From positions 1 through 29,636 of the IMG/VR virus record IMGVR_UViG_3300031857_000987: 29,636 bases of DNA. One strand, given 5' to 3'. The stretch's first letter is position 1; each line of letters starts with the position of its first letter. The notes under the pieces were generated by a model. The model was not told where the DNA came from, did no database searches, and was given only the letters and a program-made list of their open reading frames with translations. Shown here piece after piece: positions 7,731-14,819 of the stretch. The DNA comes from a virus. The position numbers were made by a program, and so were the translations under genes.

Positions 7731-9323
7731 TTATCTAGAAAAGAACGGGGAGCTAGAAACTTCGACTTGTGGCATTGTCAGGTCCATAGTTAGCGAGCAA
7801 GCAATAGCCAAACTGTCGGCGTAGTCGTCATGGGCGTGGGCTTCTTCTGGCGCATGTGCCAAAAAGTTAGGGCCGGTGAACTTTGTCTCAAGGTCCGTCA
7901 TCTGCTGGTAAAAACGCTTCCAGGTACGTAAACGTCGAGTTTTAGCGTGTGCTGGCCAACCAACCATACGGCGGTCAATTAGTGCCTTTAGATGTTTCCA
8001 ACGTTTTGATTGTTCAGGTTGGCTACTGCCTAAGGCATGTACTTCTGCTCCTGGGAGGAGGAGTTTGAGTCTTTGTGCAACCGCATCACCCACGCCGTTA
8101 GCGTCAACGCCAACAGCAAGTACATCGTAATTATTGAGGAAGTTAACGATTTGAAAATATTGGTCTTCCCAGTCATCTCCTTGTATCTCCATCCAATTTA
8201 GTATTCGGTGGTCAAAATATCCAAACTCATCTGGCCTATCCCAGTCTACCCACACAACCGTAACAACTGTGGAGTCCATCTTACGTGCAGGGTCAATACC
8301 TACTACAACAGGAGTTCTGTGCCAAGCGCGAACAACTTCTTGAGAGGTGTCTCCTAGCTCGTCCATTACGGTTGATGTAACGAACATTCCTCTCTCCAAC
8401 AACCATTTGCAGTTGTACGACATCTGGAACTCGTCTGAGTCTTCTCCAATACGAAGCATTTCTTTTTTAATGAACTTGCCGTAGTTAACGTTGCACTTTG
8501 CAACATCTTTCCAGTCCCACTCAAAATGATTCTGACGTATGCCTCTAGAGGTCTGACGACGTTTATTTAATTGGATAGAGCGGTAGAAGTTATTCTTGTG
8601 CGTAGTAGGTGTACCTGTCTTAACCATAGTTCCCGAGTAATACGCAAGCATTGGAGAGATTGACTTAGACACTACAAAGTCATCAGCCTCTTGGCACTCG
8701 TCAATAATAATAAGATGGAAAGACTTAGATTCAATCTTTGCACGAGGGTTAGCGGTCATCATCATAAGCGTCGAGCCTGAGTTCTTTAATTTAATTTGAC
8801 GAGTAACTCCAGGCACTTTACCTAATGAGTCGTCAATCTCTGGGTCACCTAAAATCTCTAGTGCACGTTCGCTAGTTAATCTGTTTACTGAACGGCCAAA
8901 CAGAGTCTCAACCTGACCTTCAACAGGTGCAAACATACCAATCCAGATTCCATCTTTAAACCTACCAAGTAAGTCTGGGTACATCTTTGCAAGACGTGGC
9001 AACAAAACCATAAGCGTAACTACAGTGTTAGCAATAGTTTCTGATTTACCTGACTGACGTGCTGCGAGTGCAGTTACTTCTTCACCGTCGTTAATAATTA
9101 CAGACTCAATAATTCTTCGTGCAAGAGGAAGTTGATAAGGGTGGAGGTCATGCCCGACAAGTGCAGACATAAATTGAACACAACGGTCAATTAGTTTTAC
9201 TACAAATTCTTTTGATAGTTCATCCAGCTCATCTTCTTCCTCTTCGGGAAGGTCCTGTTCACTATCGTCTTCGTCTATAAGCTCGTCGTCTTCTTCAAAA
9301 AAATCTAGTTCTGTCTCGTTCAT
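7731..9323 (-). CDS. terL: Terminase large subunit (packaging ATPase and nuclease)
   Basis: This 530-residue motor protein cuts concatemeric DNA and pumps it through the portal. After a very acidic N-terminal ~40 residues comes the ATPase: a Walker A-like AARQSGKSET (residues 87-96), Walker B LIIIDE (204-209) and the coupling-type TGTPT (236-240). The RNase H-like nuclease has its acidic residues at GIDPA (D343), GVDANG (D406) and HDDYADS (D498-D502). The length is normal and all key motifs are present. GAGG lies upstream of the ATG. No small terminase subunit was recognised nearby; one of the small genes upstream (9430-10464) might fill that role. Confidence 0.93.
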   Translation of the reverse strand: MNETELDFFEEDDELIDEDDSEQDLPEEEEDELDELSKEFVVKLIDRCVQFMSALVGHDLHPYQLPLARRIIESVIINDGEEVTALAARQSGKSETIANTVVTLMVLLPRLAKMYPDLLGRFKDGIWIGMFAPVEGQVETLFGRSVNRLTSERALEILGDPEIDDSLGKVPGVTRQIKLKNSGSTLMMMTANPRAKIESKSFHLIIIDECQEADDFVVSKSISPMLAYYSGTMVKTGTPTTHKNNFYRSIQLNKRRQTSRGIRQNHFEWDWKDVAKCNVNYGKFIKKEMLRIGEDSDEFQMSYNCKWLLERGMFVTSTVMDELGDTSQEVVRAWHRTPVVVGIDPARKMDSTVVTVVWVDWDRPDEFGYFDHRILNWMEIQGDDWEDQYFQIVNFLNNYDVLAVGVDANGVGDAVAQRLKLLLPGAEVHALGSSQPEQSKRWKHLKALIDRRMVGWPAHAKTRRLRTWKRFYQQMTDLETKFTGPNFLAHAPEEAHAHDDYADSLAIACSLTMDLTMPQVEVSSSPFFSR

Positions 9324-9340
9324 AGCATCCTCAGTCTATT

Positions 9341-9387
9341 AAAAAACGTGTGGCCCTGGGTATTAACCAGGGCTCACGCTGCCACAC
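9341..9387 (-). terminator. Strong terminator-like hairpin upstream of terminase
   Basis: On the minus strand GCCCTGG and CCAGGGC (9353-9359, 9367-9373) form an inner stem, and GTGTGG/CCACAC form an outer stem. A run of six T (complement of 9341-9346) follows. It lies between the 84-residue gene and the terminase start, so terminase may depend on read-through or on a promoter hidden in this gap. Confidence 0.7.
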
Positions 9388-9429
9388 GGGAGAGAAGGAA
9401 GAGAGGCAAGCATAATTGTAGCAATATTA

Positions 9430-9684
9430 TTAAAGGGCTGCTTTTGAGGTCATACGGATATGGAGCTCGTTTACCACGGCATGGATGGCCTCTGCTCCAG
9501 TCAAAGCTTCTTCTAGATATAACTTATCTTTAGACTTCTCATAACTATTTAAACAACGGCCCAAATCAAATAGAGCCTGGTCTGCCCACATTACCAACTC
9601 ACCCGTAGGAATCTTAGACACTCGTTTGGCAACCCGTTCAGAAAACGGCTTTGTCCAAGGCGCCTTTTTCTTAAAAAAATTCAT
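9430..9684 (-). CDS. Hypothetical small helical protein
   Basis: This is an 84-residue protein. A basic N-terminus (MNFFKKKAPWTKPFSERVAK) is followed by helices with ELVMWADQALFDLGRCL and a C-terminal helix. It overlaps the previous gene by 14 bp, so translation is probably coupled. No catalytic or metal motif is seen. Being directly upstream of terL, it could be a terminase-associated protein, but the sequence does not prove this. Confidence 0.5.
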   Translation of the reverse strand: MNFFKKKAPWTKPFSERVAKRVSKIPTGELVMWADQALFDLGRCLNSYEKSKDKLYLEEALTGAEAIHAVVNELHIRMTSKAAL

Positions 9685-9964
9685 CGTAATCTCCGTCCTC
9701 TGGAGACCAGGCTTTTCTAGCTCTAAGCGCTTTCTCCATAATTAAGTCAATATCTTCATCCGTTAGGTTCTCTGGGTTTTTAACAGTTTTATAGAAGACC
9801 CCAATGTAGTACCCAGGAGTCGTAAAGGGAAATCTGAAAACAAGGCAATGACCAAATCTAAAGGGCATATCTGTCTCTTGCGTATTGCCTACCTCAACTA
9901 TGGGCAGCAACTTCTTATGCCAGTAGCGCAATTTTCCAACGTATAGTGGTCCGAGTGATTTCAT
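9671..9964 (-). CDS. Hypothetical phage protein
   Basis: This is a 97-residue protein of unknown function. It appears as a compact alpha/beta protein: the N-terminal beta part includes LVFRFPFTTPGYYIGVFYK, then come a helix (LTDEDIDLIMEKALRARK) and a short acidic tail ending EFF. It starts 2 bp after the KTSC gene stop and overlaps the next gene, so the three are one translational unit. Confidence 0.5.
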   Translation of the reverse strand: MKSLGPLYVGKLRYWHKKLLPIVEVGNTQETDMPFRFGHCLVFRFPFTTPGYYIGVFYKTVKNPENLTDEDIDLIMEKALRARKAWSPEDGDYDEFF

Positions 9965-9966
9965 AA

Positions 9967-10464
9967 TTAATCTAGGGCAAAGCCTCCGCCGTCTCCGTAC
10001 ATGTAATTAGCAAACTCTTTTGTATCGTTAAGTTGAAGGCGTCTATCTCTAGACATAGCGCCTGGGTCTGCTGCGCCCATACGAGGCCACTGGTCTAGTC
10101 CCGAGCTAGCTAGATACCTACCCTTAGACTCTGCCAACACAAACCCTTCCCACATATGGTGAGGGACATCGTAGTAGTTCCACCAGGTGCCATCCCTAAA
10201 TACAACGGTCATAGTCTCTGTTTTAAAGTCATACCCCGCCTTTAGTGTTCTGGGGCGCTTAGGGTTAGTAGAGGTTGTAGCACGAACGTTTGCTGTGCTA
10301 ATTACTTGGAAGGTGTCGTCTTGATTTTCTTGGGGCCTTGACTTTGGGTTTAGATGAAAGAGGTATTCATCGAGCGTTGGCAAACTGCTTTTAGTATGGG
10401 TGCGGCCAACGTTGTATCCAAAGAGGACGTCAACGCTGGGTATCTGCGCTCGCTTTTTAGCCAT
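9967..10464 (-). CDS. KTSC-domain protein
   Basis: This is a 165-residue protein. Residues ~74-118 match the KTSC domain: a beta hairpin (KTETMTVVFRDGTWWNYYDV) followed by the helix and turn VPHHMWEGFVLAESKGRYL. KTSC domains occur alone or fused to nucleases and RNA-metabolism proteins; their biochemical role is not established. The N-terminal ~70 residues are low in structure. The start is ATG at 10464 with TAGGGATTAACT upstream, right after the stop of the preceding gene. Confidence 0.75.
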   Translation of the reverse strand: MAKKRAQIPSVDVLFGYNVGRTHTKSSLPTLDEYLFHLNPKSRPQENQDDTFQVISTANVRATTSTNPKRPRTLKAGYDFKTETMTVVFRDGTWWNYYDVPHHMWEGFVLAESKGRYLASSGLDQWPRMGAADPGAMSRDRRLQLNDTKEFANYMYGDGGGFALD

Positions 10465-10466
10465 AG

Positions 10467-10730
10467 TTAATCCCTACAGACGTGGTCGCCTGTTTTAGTT
10501 TCTAGTACCCGGTCGTTGCACTGTGAGCAAATCATTACGCGGGTAGGTTTAAAGTTATTTTGAGCAGTAGAGCCCGTTGGAAAATCGCTGCCGTCTTCTG
10601 GCAGTTCTGAGTCATACTCAGTAATAATTTTTGGTTCTCTAAAAAGTTCTCGTGGAAAGGGGCCAGACGGATTGGTTACCGAAGATGGAACTGGATGAAC
10701 CTGCACGGCCTTCACACGAGTAGTTCTCAC
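10467..10730 (-). CDS. Small protein with C-terminal zinc-binding motif
   Basis: This is an 87-residue protein. The N-terminal two thirds are Pro/Ser/Glu-rich and probably flexible. The last 20 residues contain MICSQCNDRV and GDHVC, giving C68, C71, H83 and C85 as likely zinc ligands. It starts at a GTG (10728-10730) that overlaps the TGA of the preceding zinc protein in a GTGA junction, so the two are translationally coupled. Function unknown. Confidence 0.6.
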   Translation of the reverse strand: MRTTRVKAVQVHPVPSSVTNPSGPFPRELFREPKIITEYDSELPEDGSDFPTGSTAQNNFKPTRVMICSQCNDRVLETKTGDHVCRD

Positions 10731-10897
10731 TCTGCTGCCTTTTCAGCTTTCTTTTCTTCCTTAGGAAGAGGAAATTGACCTGCGTTTGCGCGTTCTTTTA
10801 AATGCTTTGGTAAGCATGCGTTGCAGTAATCAACAGGATTTACTCCTGGGTCAGCAACTCGATAAATTGCCGGTGCTGGGCAGTTAAAACATTTCAT
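10727..10897 (-). CDS. Small zinc-ribbon-like protein (56 aa)
   Basis: ATG at 10897 with GGAGACCCCC upstream opens a 56-residue frame. It has C3-x2-C6 (CFNC) and C25-x2-C28 (CNAC), a four-cysteine zinc ribbon, then a Lys/Glu-rich tail. Its TGA overlaps the GTG of the next gene. A perfect four-cysteine set and a strong SD support a real gene. The role is unknown; such minimal ribbons often bind protein or nucleic acid. Confidence 0.65.
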   Translation of the reverse strand: MKCFNCPAPAIYRVADPGVNPVDYCNACLPKHLKERANAGQFPLPKEEKKAEKAAE

Positions 10898-10930
10898 GGG
10901 GGTCTCCTTCTTTGCCTTAATAATACCCTA

Positions 10931-10962
10931 GAAACAACAAAGGGCGGGTTTGACCCCGCCCT
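10931..10962 (-). terminator. Rho-independent terminator (minus strand)
   Basis: On the minus strand AGGGCGGG-gtcaaa-CCCGCCCT forms an 8-bp stem followed by TTGTTGTTTC. It lies just after the holin-like gene (stop at 10981) and closes that unit. Confidence 0.75.
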
Positions 10963-10980
10963 AAGTTTTGGAGGTAGGTG

Positions 10981-11244
10981 TTACTTGGTCTTTGCAGCCT
11001 TCTTGGTTGAAGCCTTTGCTACCTCTTTGGCAAGCGTGTCTTCAACAAATTTTGCCACAACACCAAATGCTGGGTCTTTTGGATTGACCGCACGTAGTGC
11101 TACTGGAAGGGTTGATGCAAGAGCAGCAATAAGAATTGATTTAATATCAGTATTGCCTGTTGCATAAACTGCAGTTGCTGCCGCCAAGAACGAGCGTCCA
11201 TAAGAAGCAAGCATTGCCTTAAGTGACTTTGAGTCGAACTTCAT
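10981..11244 (-). CDS. Putative holin-like membrane protein
   Basis: This is an 87-residue protein. A central hydrophobic stretch (SFLAAATAVYATG, then IKSILIAALASTLPVALRA) can form two short membrane helices. It is followed by VNPKDPAFG and a Lys/Ala-rich, positively charged C-terminus. The 'YGRSFLAA...LP--LRA-NP-DPAFG' pattern is common in phage proteins labelled holin. It is adjacent to another small membrane protein and to a divergent muralytic enzyme, which supports a lysis role. Holin activity itself is inferred. Confidence 0.6.
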   Translation of the reverse strand: MKFDSKSLKAMLASYGRSFLAAATAVYATGNTDIKSILIAALASTLPVALRAVNPKDPAFGVVAKFVEDTLAKEVAKASTKKAAKTK

Positions 11245-11249
11245 AGTTC

Positions 11250-11477
11250 CTACTTTCTCCCTTTCGGGGATATCAAGATACTATAAATTTCATCAATGCG
11301 TCCTTCTAGCTTCTCAACCCGGCTACTCAATTGATTAACGGTATCTTTGATACTTGAGCCACCATTGGGCTTAAGTTCAGATAGATAGTGTTTAACTAAC
11401 CACTTAACGCCAAATGCGGCTGATGTGATTACTGAAATAAGGGTGGCTGTAAATCCAAGCCAATCGACAGCAGACAT
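11250..11477 (-). CDS. Small membrane protein with coiled-coil tail (holin-like)
   Basis: This is a 75-residue protein from ATG 11477; a TTG at 11492 could add five residues. One membrane helix (residues ~5-28, LGFTATLISVITSAAFGVKW) is followed by a linker and a heptad-patterned segment, NQLSSRVEKLEGRIDEIYSI. One helix plus a C-terminal coiled coil resembles XhlA-type or class III-like lysis membrane proteins. A TGTGA-N6-TCACA palindrome lies 18 bp upstream of the ATG. It ends 5 bp before the next membrane-protein gene. Confidence 0.6.
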   Translation of the reverse strand: MSAVDWLGFTATLISVITSAAFGVKWLVKHYLSELKPNGGSSIKDTVNQLSSRVEKLEGRIDEIYSILISPKGRK

Positions 11478-11494
11478 TAATATCCAATCCAAAA

Positions 11495-11510
11495 TGTGAG
11501 ATGAGTCACA
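11495..11510. promoter_or_regulatory. CRP/GlxR-type palindrome in divergent region
   Basis: TGTGA-GATGAG-TCACA is a perfect outer match to the palindrome repeated throughout the right-hand plus-strand block. It sits between the leftward holin-like gene and the rightward lysozyme gene. The GGGTGGCAGGTT box found downstream of the other copies is absent here. The surrounding 11493-11655 is AT-rich, with repeated AATATTAA. A TTGACA occurs at 11619-11624 without a clear -10 partner. Confidence 0.6.
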
Positions 11511-11658
11511 AAATGTTGTCCATATTAATATCTCGGATAATATTAAATAATATTAAGTGCTATTTATACACGACACGCAGTTTATTTGTACTGTTAAAAA
11601 ATTAATTTCTTGTTCAACTTGACACGAGCTGTACTTCTTTGGTTTCCTAGACCTTGCG

Positions 11659-11680
11659 AAGCGCCAGAAATGGCGCTTTT
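11659..11680 (+). terminator. Hairpin with T-tract in the leader of the lysozyme gene (attenuator-like)
   Basis: AAGCGCC (11659-11665) and GGCGCTT (11672-11678) form a 7-bp stem with loop AGAAAT, followed by TTTCC. It is oriented as a plus-strand terminator yet lies only about 20 bp before the ATG of the only plus gene here. It would act as an attenuator, or end a short leader RNA. Confidence 0.5.
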
Positions 11681-11700
11681 CCTAACTGAGAGGAGCAGCA

Positions 11701-12237
11701 ATGCTTAATATCAGAGAGAACATAGCAACGGTGGCGGTTATATCGGTGTACGGACTAGTACTCGGTGCATTACCACACGCTCTTGCTGCTAACACTGGAC
11801 CGGCTATCCAAGACGGCACAACAGTTACAGTAAAAGTGGACCCGCTTGACGAGTTTAGGAACGCTAAGTCACTTGACGAAGCGGAACTAAAATCGCTGCT
11901 TAAAGCAGTTGGTTTTGAGGGAAAGGCCCTCAGGACTGCTTGGGCAGTTGCTATGAAAGAATCGAATGGTCGCCCTAAAGCGTTTAACGGCGATTTAAGT
12001 ACTGGCGACAACTCATACGGAATCTTCCAAATCAACATGCTTGGTTCATTAGGAGAGGACCGCAGGGAGAAATTCGACCTACAATCAAATAAGCAACTCT
12101 TCGACCCAGTTACTAACGCAGAGATTGCGTTTCACATGACTAATGGTGGCGAAGACTGGTCTTCCTGGAAAATACATCCAGGCCAGAACAATGGAGAACG
12201 ATTTGAGCAGTTCTATGAACTGTTTCCCAAAATTTAA
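11701..12237 (+). CDS. Secreted lysozyme / lytic transglycosylase-like enzyme
   Basis: This is a 178-residue protein with a signal peptide: hydrophobic core at residues ~8-24 and likely cleavage after ALA (residue 29). The mature part has a transglycosylase-type fold: catalytic Glu candidate E87 in AMKESNGRP, then NSYGIFQINM (104-113), which matches the 'S-x-G-L/I-x-Q-I/M' motif, and a C-terminal DPVTNAEIAFHM segment. It should cut peptidoglycan glycan strands outside the membrane. It is alone on the plus strand amid minus-strand genes, with SD AGAGGAG, its own leader hairpin and a terminator. It could serve lysis, virion entry, or be an independently expressed moron. Confidence 0.75.
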   Translation: MLNIRENIATVAVISVYGLVLGALPHALAANTGPAIQDGTTVTVKVDPLDEFRNAKSLDEAELKSLLKAVGFEGKALRTAWAVAMKESNGRPKAFNGDLSTGDNSYGIFQINMLGSLGEDRREKFDLQSNKQLFDPVTNAEIAFHMTNGGEDWSSWKIHPGQNNGERFEQFYELFPKI

Positions 12238-12246
12238 TACATAAAT

Positions 12247-12282
12247 AAAAAAGCCCCCGGCCAAAAGGCTGGGGGCTTTTTT
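12247..12282. terminator. Bidirectional rho-independent terminator
   Basis: GCCCCC and GGGGGC form the outer stem, with GCC/GGC inside and an AAAA loop. An A-run precedes and a T-run follows, so it can end both the plus-strand lysozyme transcript and the minus-strand PASTA-gene transcript, which converge here. Confidence 0.9.
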
Positions 12283-12291
12283 ATTAGGCTA

Positions 12292-13272
12292 CTAAGATGC
12301 TGTTGCCCAAGGGGTGATTGTAATTGTTGCAGTTGTAGCAACACCAGCTGCGTTGGCAGCTGTGCTCTGAACACGGATGGTGCCGTTTGCTCCACCAAGT
12401 GTTCCAGTTGCATTGATACCAGTTGTGTCTGCAACTGTGAAGCCAGAACCTGAAACGGTAATCTGACCTGCACCTGCAGAACCGGTAACTGTCCAAGTAC
12501 CAAGTGCGTATGCTGGAAGGTTGACTGGGCTTGAGCCAGCTGGTGTTCCTGCAACAAGTGTGACCTTGGTGCCTGTTGGGTAATTGGTGTGTGCGCTTGT
12601 AGCGTAAATAACCGCTGCAGTAGCGCTTGTAGCGTTAAAGCGAGTTACATCTGTGCGTGTGTTTGTAGCTGCTGTAGCTGTAGTGATGTTTGCAGCTTCG
12701 TAACCAGCATCCTTAAGAGCATCAAGTGCCAAGGCAGTGGTTAGACCACGAACATCTGGAACGATGATATTTCCAAGTCCAACGCCATCAGCTGCTGTAA
12801 GAGCAGTAGTTGACTGAACCTTTCCATACTGACCTGTAATAAGGCCAGCGTTTGCTGCGTTAGTTACTGTGAACTTTAACTTGTCTGCTGTTGCAACTGT
12901 CGCTGAAGACAAGTTGTATGCAGATGCTGAAAGTCCAGTAATGTTTACAACATCTCCAACAGCAAGATTGTTCTGTGAAGTGTACGTAACGGTTGTTCCG
13001 TTTCCTTCAACTGCTGTAATGATGTAGTTTCCTGCTCCAGCAGTAAATGCTGGGTATCCTGACCAACCTGCTTCCGCATTTGCGTGGTTGTCAAGAGCTG
13101 CGTCAAGACGAGCGCTTGCATAGACGGAGTATCCGCTCCAATCGTAGTTCTGAGCTGCATCAGCAGCTACAACTACAGTAGAGCCTCCATCGGTGCGGTC
13201 GTCGTTTGGTTGCATAGGGAAGTTACCCCATACAAAGTCAACGGCTTGCTGACCTGATGAATCTGTTGCCAT
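12292..13272 (-). CDS. Virion-type protein with a PASTA domain
   Basis: This is a 326-residue protein. Residues ~10-80 contain a conserved-looking start (VDFVWGNFPMQPNDDR, then DWSGYSVYASARLDAAL). Residues 80-160 are beta-rich (NYIITAVEGNGTTVTYTSQN and VGDVVNITGL). Residues ~169-240 fit a PASTA domain, with VPDVRGLTTALALDALKDAG and a following TKVTLV strand. The remainder is Thr/Ala/Gly-rich beta repeats. PASTA domains bind peptidoglycan or muropeptides in actinobacterial and firmicute kinases and PBPs. I infer a surface-exposed virion protein that touches the cell wall. It ends at the bidirectional terminator. Confidence 0.65.
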   Translation of the reverse strand: MATDSSGQQAVDFVWGNFPMQPNDDRTDGGSTVVVAADAAQNYDWSGYSVYASARLDAALDNHANAEAGWSGYPAFTAGAGNYIITAVEGNGTTVTYTSQNNLAVGDVVNITGLSASAYNLSSATVATADKLKFTVTNAANAGLITGQYGKVQSTTALTAADGVGLGNIIVPDVRGLTTALALDALKDAGYEAANITTATAATNTRTDVTRFNATSATAAVIYATSAHTNYPTGTKVTLVAGTPAGSSPVNLPAYALGTWTVTGSAGAGQITVSGSGFTVADTTGINATGTLGGANGTIRVQSTAANAAGVATTATITITPWATAS

Positions 13273-13297
13273 TAAAGTACCTTTTCTCTAGAGGTGG

Positions 13298-13573
13298 TTA
13301 GCAGTCCCATGCGCGGAGGGACTTGTTAATTCTACTGTTGGGGTCCCTTGCAGTCTTGCTAGACGTGTTTTTCTTTTTCATTCCTTCCATTCTTGAACAG
13401 AAGGATTTACGACGAGCAGCAGACTTTTTAGATTTAGCAGCTTGTTCCTTTTTTACAGGGGGCTTTAAATCACTGCCTGGGTTTGCTCGTTCGTAACTCT
13501 TACGGCCTTTTTCATTGAGGCCACCTTTTTGGTTTTTGCCCTCTTTACGGGTCCACGCTTCTGATTTAGCCAT
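13298..13573 (-). CDS. Small basic phage protein (DUF6321-like)
   Basis: This is a 91-residue, strongly basic protein. The start SEAWTRKEGKNQKGGLNEKG, then SYERANPGSDLKPPV, then ARRKSFCSRMEGM and the end SLRAWDC, form a pattern shared by a family I recall as DUF6321, frequent in marine and freshwater phages. Function is not known; the composition suggests nucleic-acid contact or virion packaging. Its ATG overlaps the stop of the preceding 55-residue gene (TAATG). Confidence 0.65.
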   Translation of the reverse strand: MAKSEAWTRKEGKNQKGGLNEKGRKSYERANPGSDLKPPVKKEQAAKSKKSAARRKSFCSRMEGMKKKNTSSKTARDPNSRINKSLRAWDC

Positions 13574-13740
13574 TAGTTGCTACTTTCTCCATTAACTCCG
13601 CGTCCCGGAGTTGCGTACGAAAACATCGTTGGTTCTTCGGTACTGACAGGCAAGTTTCGTATTCCAAAACGACTATCTTTAACAGTGTTAGGAACATTAA
13701 GAGCCTGTTCTTTAAATTCAGTTGCTCTCATGGCGACCAT
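13573..13740 (-). CDS. Small hypothetical protein (55 aa)
   Basis: ATG at 13740 opens a 55-residue frame ending in TAA that overlaps the next ATG (TAATG). It reads MVAMRATEFKEQALNVPNTV at the start, then SRFGIRNLPVSTEEPTMFSY. A second ATG at 13731 is possible. The overlap with a well-supported gene and the lack of other coding in this gap support it. It is followed upstream by an 80-bp gap. Function unknown. Confidence 0.5.
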   Translation of the reverse strand: MVAMRATEFKEQALNVPNTVKDSRFGIRNLPVSTEEPTMFSYATPGRGVNGESSN

Positions 13741-13821
13741 CGGCTCCACTGCAACGCTTGAGTGTGTTTTGCATCAATTGCCCCAGTTGCCCTTGTTAAC
13801 GAATCTCGAAACTCTCTACCC

Positions 13822-14601
13822 TTATTTGATTGGGGTAGTGGTTCCTGTCGTAGTGGTTGGGGTTGTCGACGTTGGTTTTGTTTGCGACGCTGTGCCACTA
13901 GACGCTCCTGCCTTACGAGTACGAGTACGTTTTGGAGTTGAAGATGCTGTAGGTGCTGTAGTTGTTCCAGCGCTATCTGTTGTAAATTGACGAGAACTTC
14001 CTACACCAGCAACGTATTCAACACCTTCTCTTATTGGTGCTGGCGGCTTACCCGCCCAATCATCTGCCTTGTCTCTTCCAACATGTGCAGCATAATTTCT
14101 ATATGTGTTAGCAGCCTCTGCAGGGCTTAGTTCTCCACTATCTACACGAGATTGAATCTTCTTAACAGTGTTGCGCGGTCCGCCAGGTTTCTTTGGTTTT
14201 GGAGTATCGTCTCCACCAAAAGGCTTTACATCTCCAGAAGGAAATGCCATGGCGCCCATCTTTGTTCTAAATCCACCTTTTGCATCCATGTCGTAATCTG
14301 TTACTTCTGGATTAGCTCCGCGGAATCTTGTAAATAAATCTGCTTGATGTTCACGGCCAAACGTCATACGTGCAGTATCTCTAGTTGCACGAACGTCGCC
14401 TAGCTCTGCTTCACGAGTCTTACCTTGATTGGTATAAGTTTGAGCGTTTGCATTTAACTGGTCTTGAAGTTCCGCTTGATGCGACATCAACTTCATTTGG
14501 TCTTTAACGCTTACAAATTGACGTCCGCTTCCAATACCGGCCATCAATGCTTTCAATCCGCCGCTGTCTGAAACTCCAGAGGATAATCCGCTTCTAGGCA
14601 T
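13822..14601 (-). CDS. Hypothetical protein, helical with low-complexity tail
   Basis: This is a 259-residue protein. Residues ~25-90 are likely helical and charged (SVKDQMKLMSHQAELQDQLN and GKTREAELGDVRATRDTARM). Residues 125-190 include a short helical motif (KIQSRVDSGELSPAEAANTY). The last ~60 residues are a Thr/Ser/Pro/Lys low-complexity tail. This style fits a virion or internal head protein. The gene overlaps the 38-residue gene upstream by 8 bp. No enzyme motif is seen. Confidence 0.5.
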   Translation of the reverse strand: MPRSGLSSGVSDSGGLKALMAGIGSGRQFVSVKDQMKLMSHQAELQDQLNANAQTYTNQGKTREAELGDVRATRDTARMTFGREHQADLFTRFRGANPEVTDYDMDAKGGFRTKMGAMAFPSGDVKPFGGDDTPKPKKPGGPRNTVKKIQSRVDSGELSPAEAANTYRNYAAHVGRDKADDWAGKPPAPIREGVEYVAGVGSSRQFTTDSAGTTTAPTASSTPKRTRTRKAGASSGTASQTKPTSTTPTTTTGTTTPIK

Positions 14602-14710
14602 AATCTAGTTCCTTTCCCTTAGTAGGGGCTCTGTCCCCACTGATTGGGTCAATAAAGTCTTCCCAGCTAAATACTGGTTCTTTATCGCACTGCCCGTCAG
14701 CGTAAGCCAT
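14594..14710 (-). CDS. Small hypothetical protein (38 aa)
   Basis: ATG at 14710 opens a 38-residue acidic frame (MAYADGQCDKEPVFSWEDFI then DPISGDRAPTKG) ending in TAG. It overlaps the start of the next gene by 8 bp. An in-frame stop just upstream fixes the start. It fills the gap between a zinc mini-protein and the 259-residue gene in the correct order. The coding call rests on packing and composition. Confidence 0.45.
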   Translation of the reverse strand: MAYADGQCDKEPVFSWEDFIDPISGDRAPTKGKELDYA

Positions 14711-14714
14711 GCGA

Positions 14715-14819
14715 TTATTCTAAGTGCTTCTCTTCGCACATTCTTGCTAAATCCGGAACTACATAGCGCTTTCCGCATAAAGCGCATGTCCAGCGCTTTA
14801 TGCGGTCAGCATCATCCAT
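14715..14819 (-). CDS. Mini zinc-finger protein (34 aa)
   Basis: ATG at 14819 follows the endolysin stop immediately (TAAATG). The 34-residue product has C12-x2-C15 (CALC) and C28-x3-H32 (CEEKH), a C2HC-type zinc-binding set with an Arg/Lys-rich loop between. Similar tiny zinc fingers are common in phage genomes. Function unknown. Confidence 0.5.
   Translation of the reverse strand: MDDADRIKRWTCALCGKRYVVPDLARMCEEKHLE

Noticed and set aside
11511-11655. AT-rich segment with repeated AATATTAA as a replication origin
   Set aside because: No iteron set, DnaA-box cluster or replication gene is nearby. An AT-rich promoter region explains it as well.
11682-12038. 118-codon minus-strand frame opposite the lysozyme gene
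   Set aside because: It is a Ser/Leu-rich shadow of the plus-strand gene, which has a signal peptide, catalytic motifs, an SD and a terminator.
13741-13821. 18-codon frame (ATG near 13793, minus strand) with an SD-like GGGG upstream
   Set aside because: Too short to support, with no conserved motif and no neighbour evidence. It may be a leader for the 55-residue gene.
14605-14787. 60-codon minus-strand frame
   Set aside because: The same stretch holds two better supported short genes (14594-14710 and 14715-14819) that pack tightly with their neighbours, one with a zinc-ligand set.
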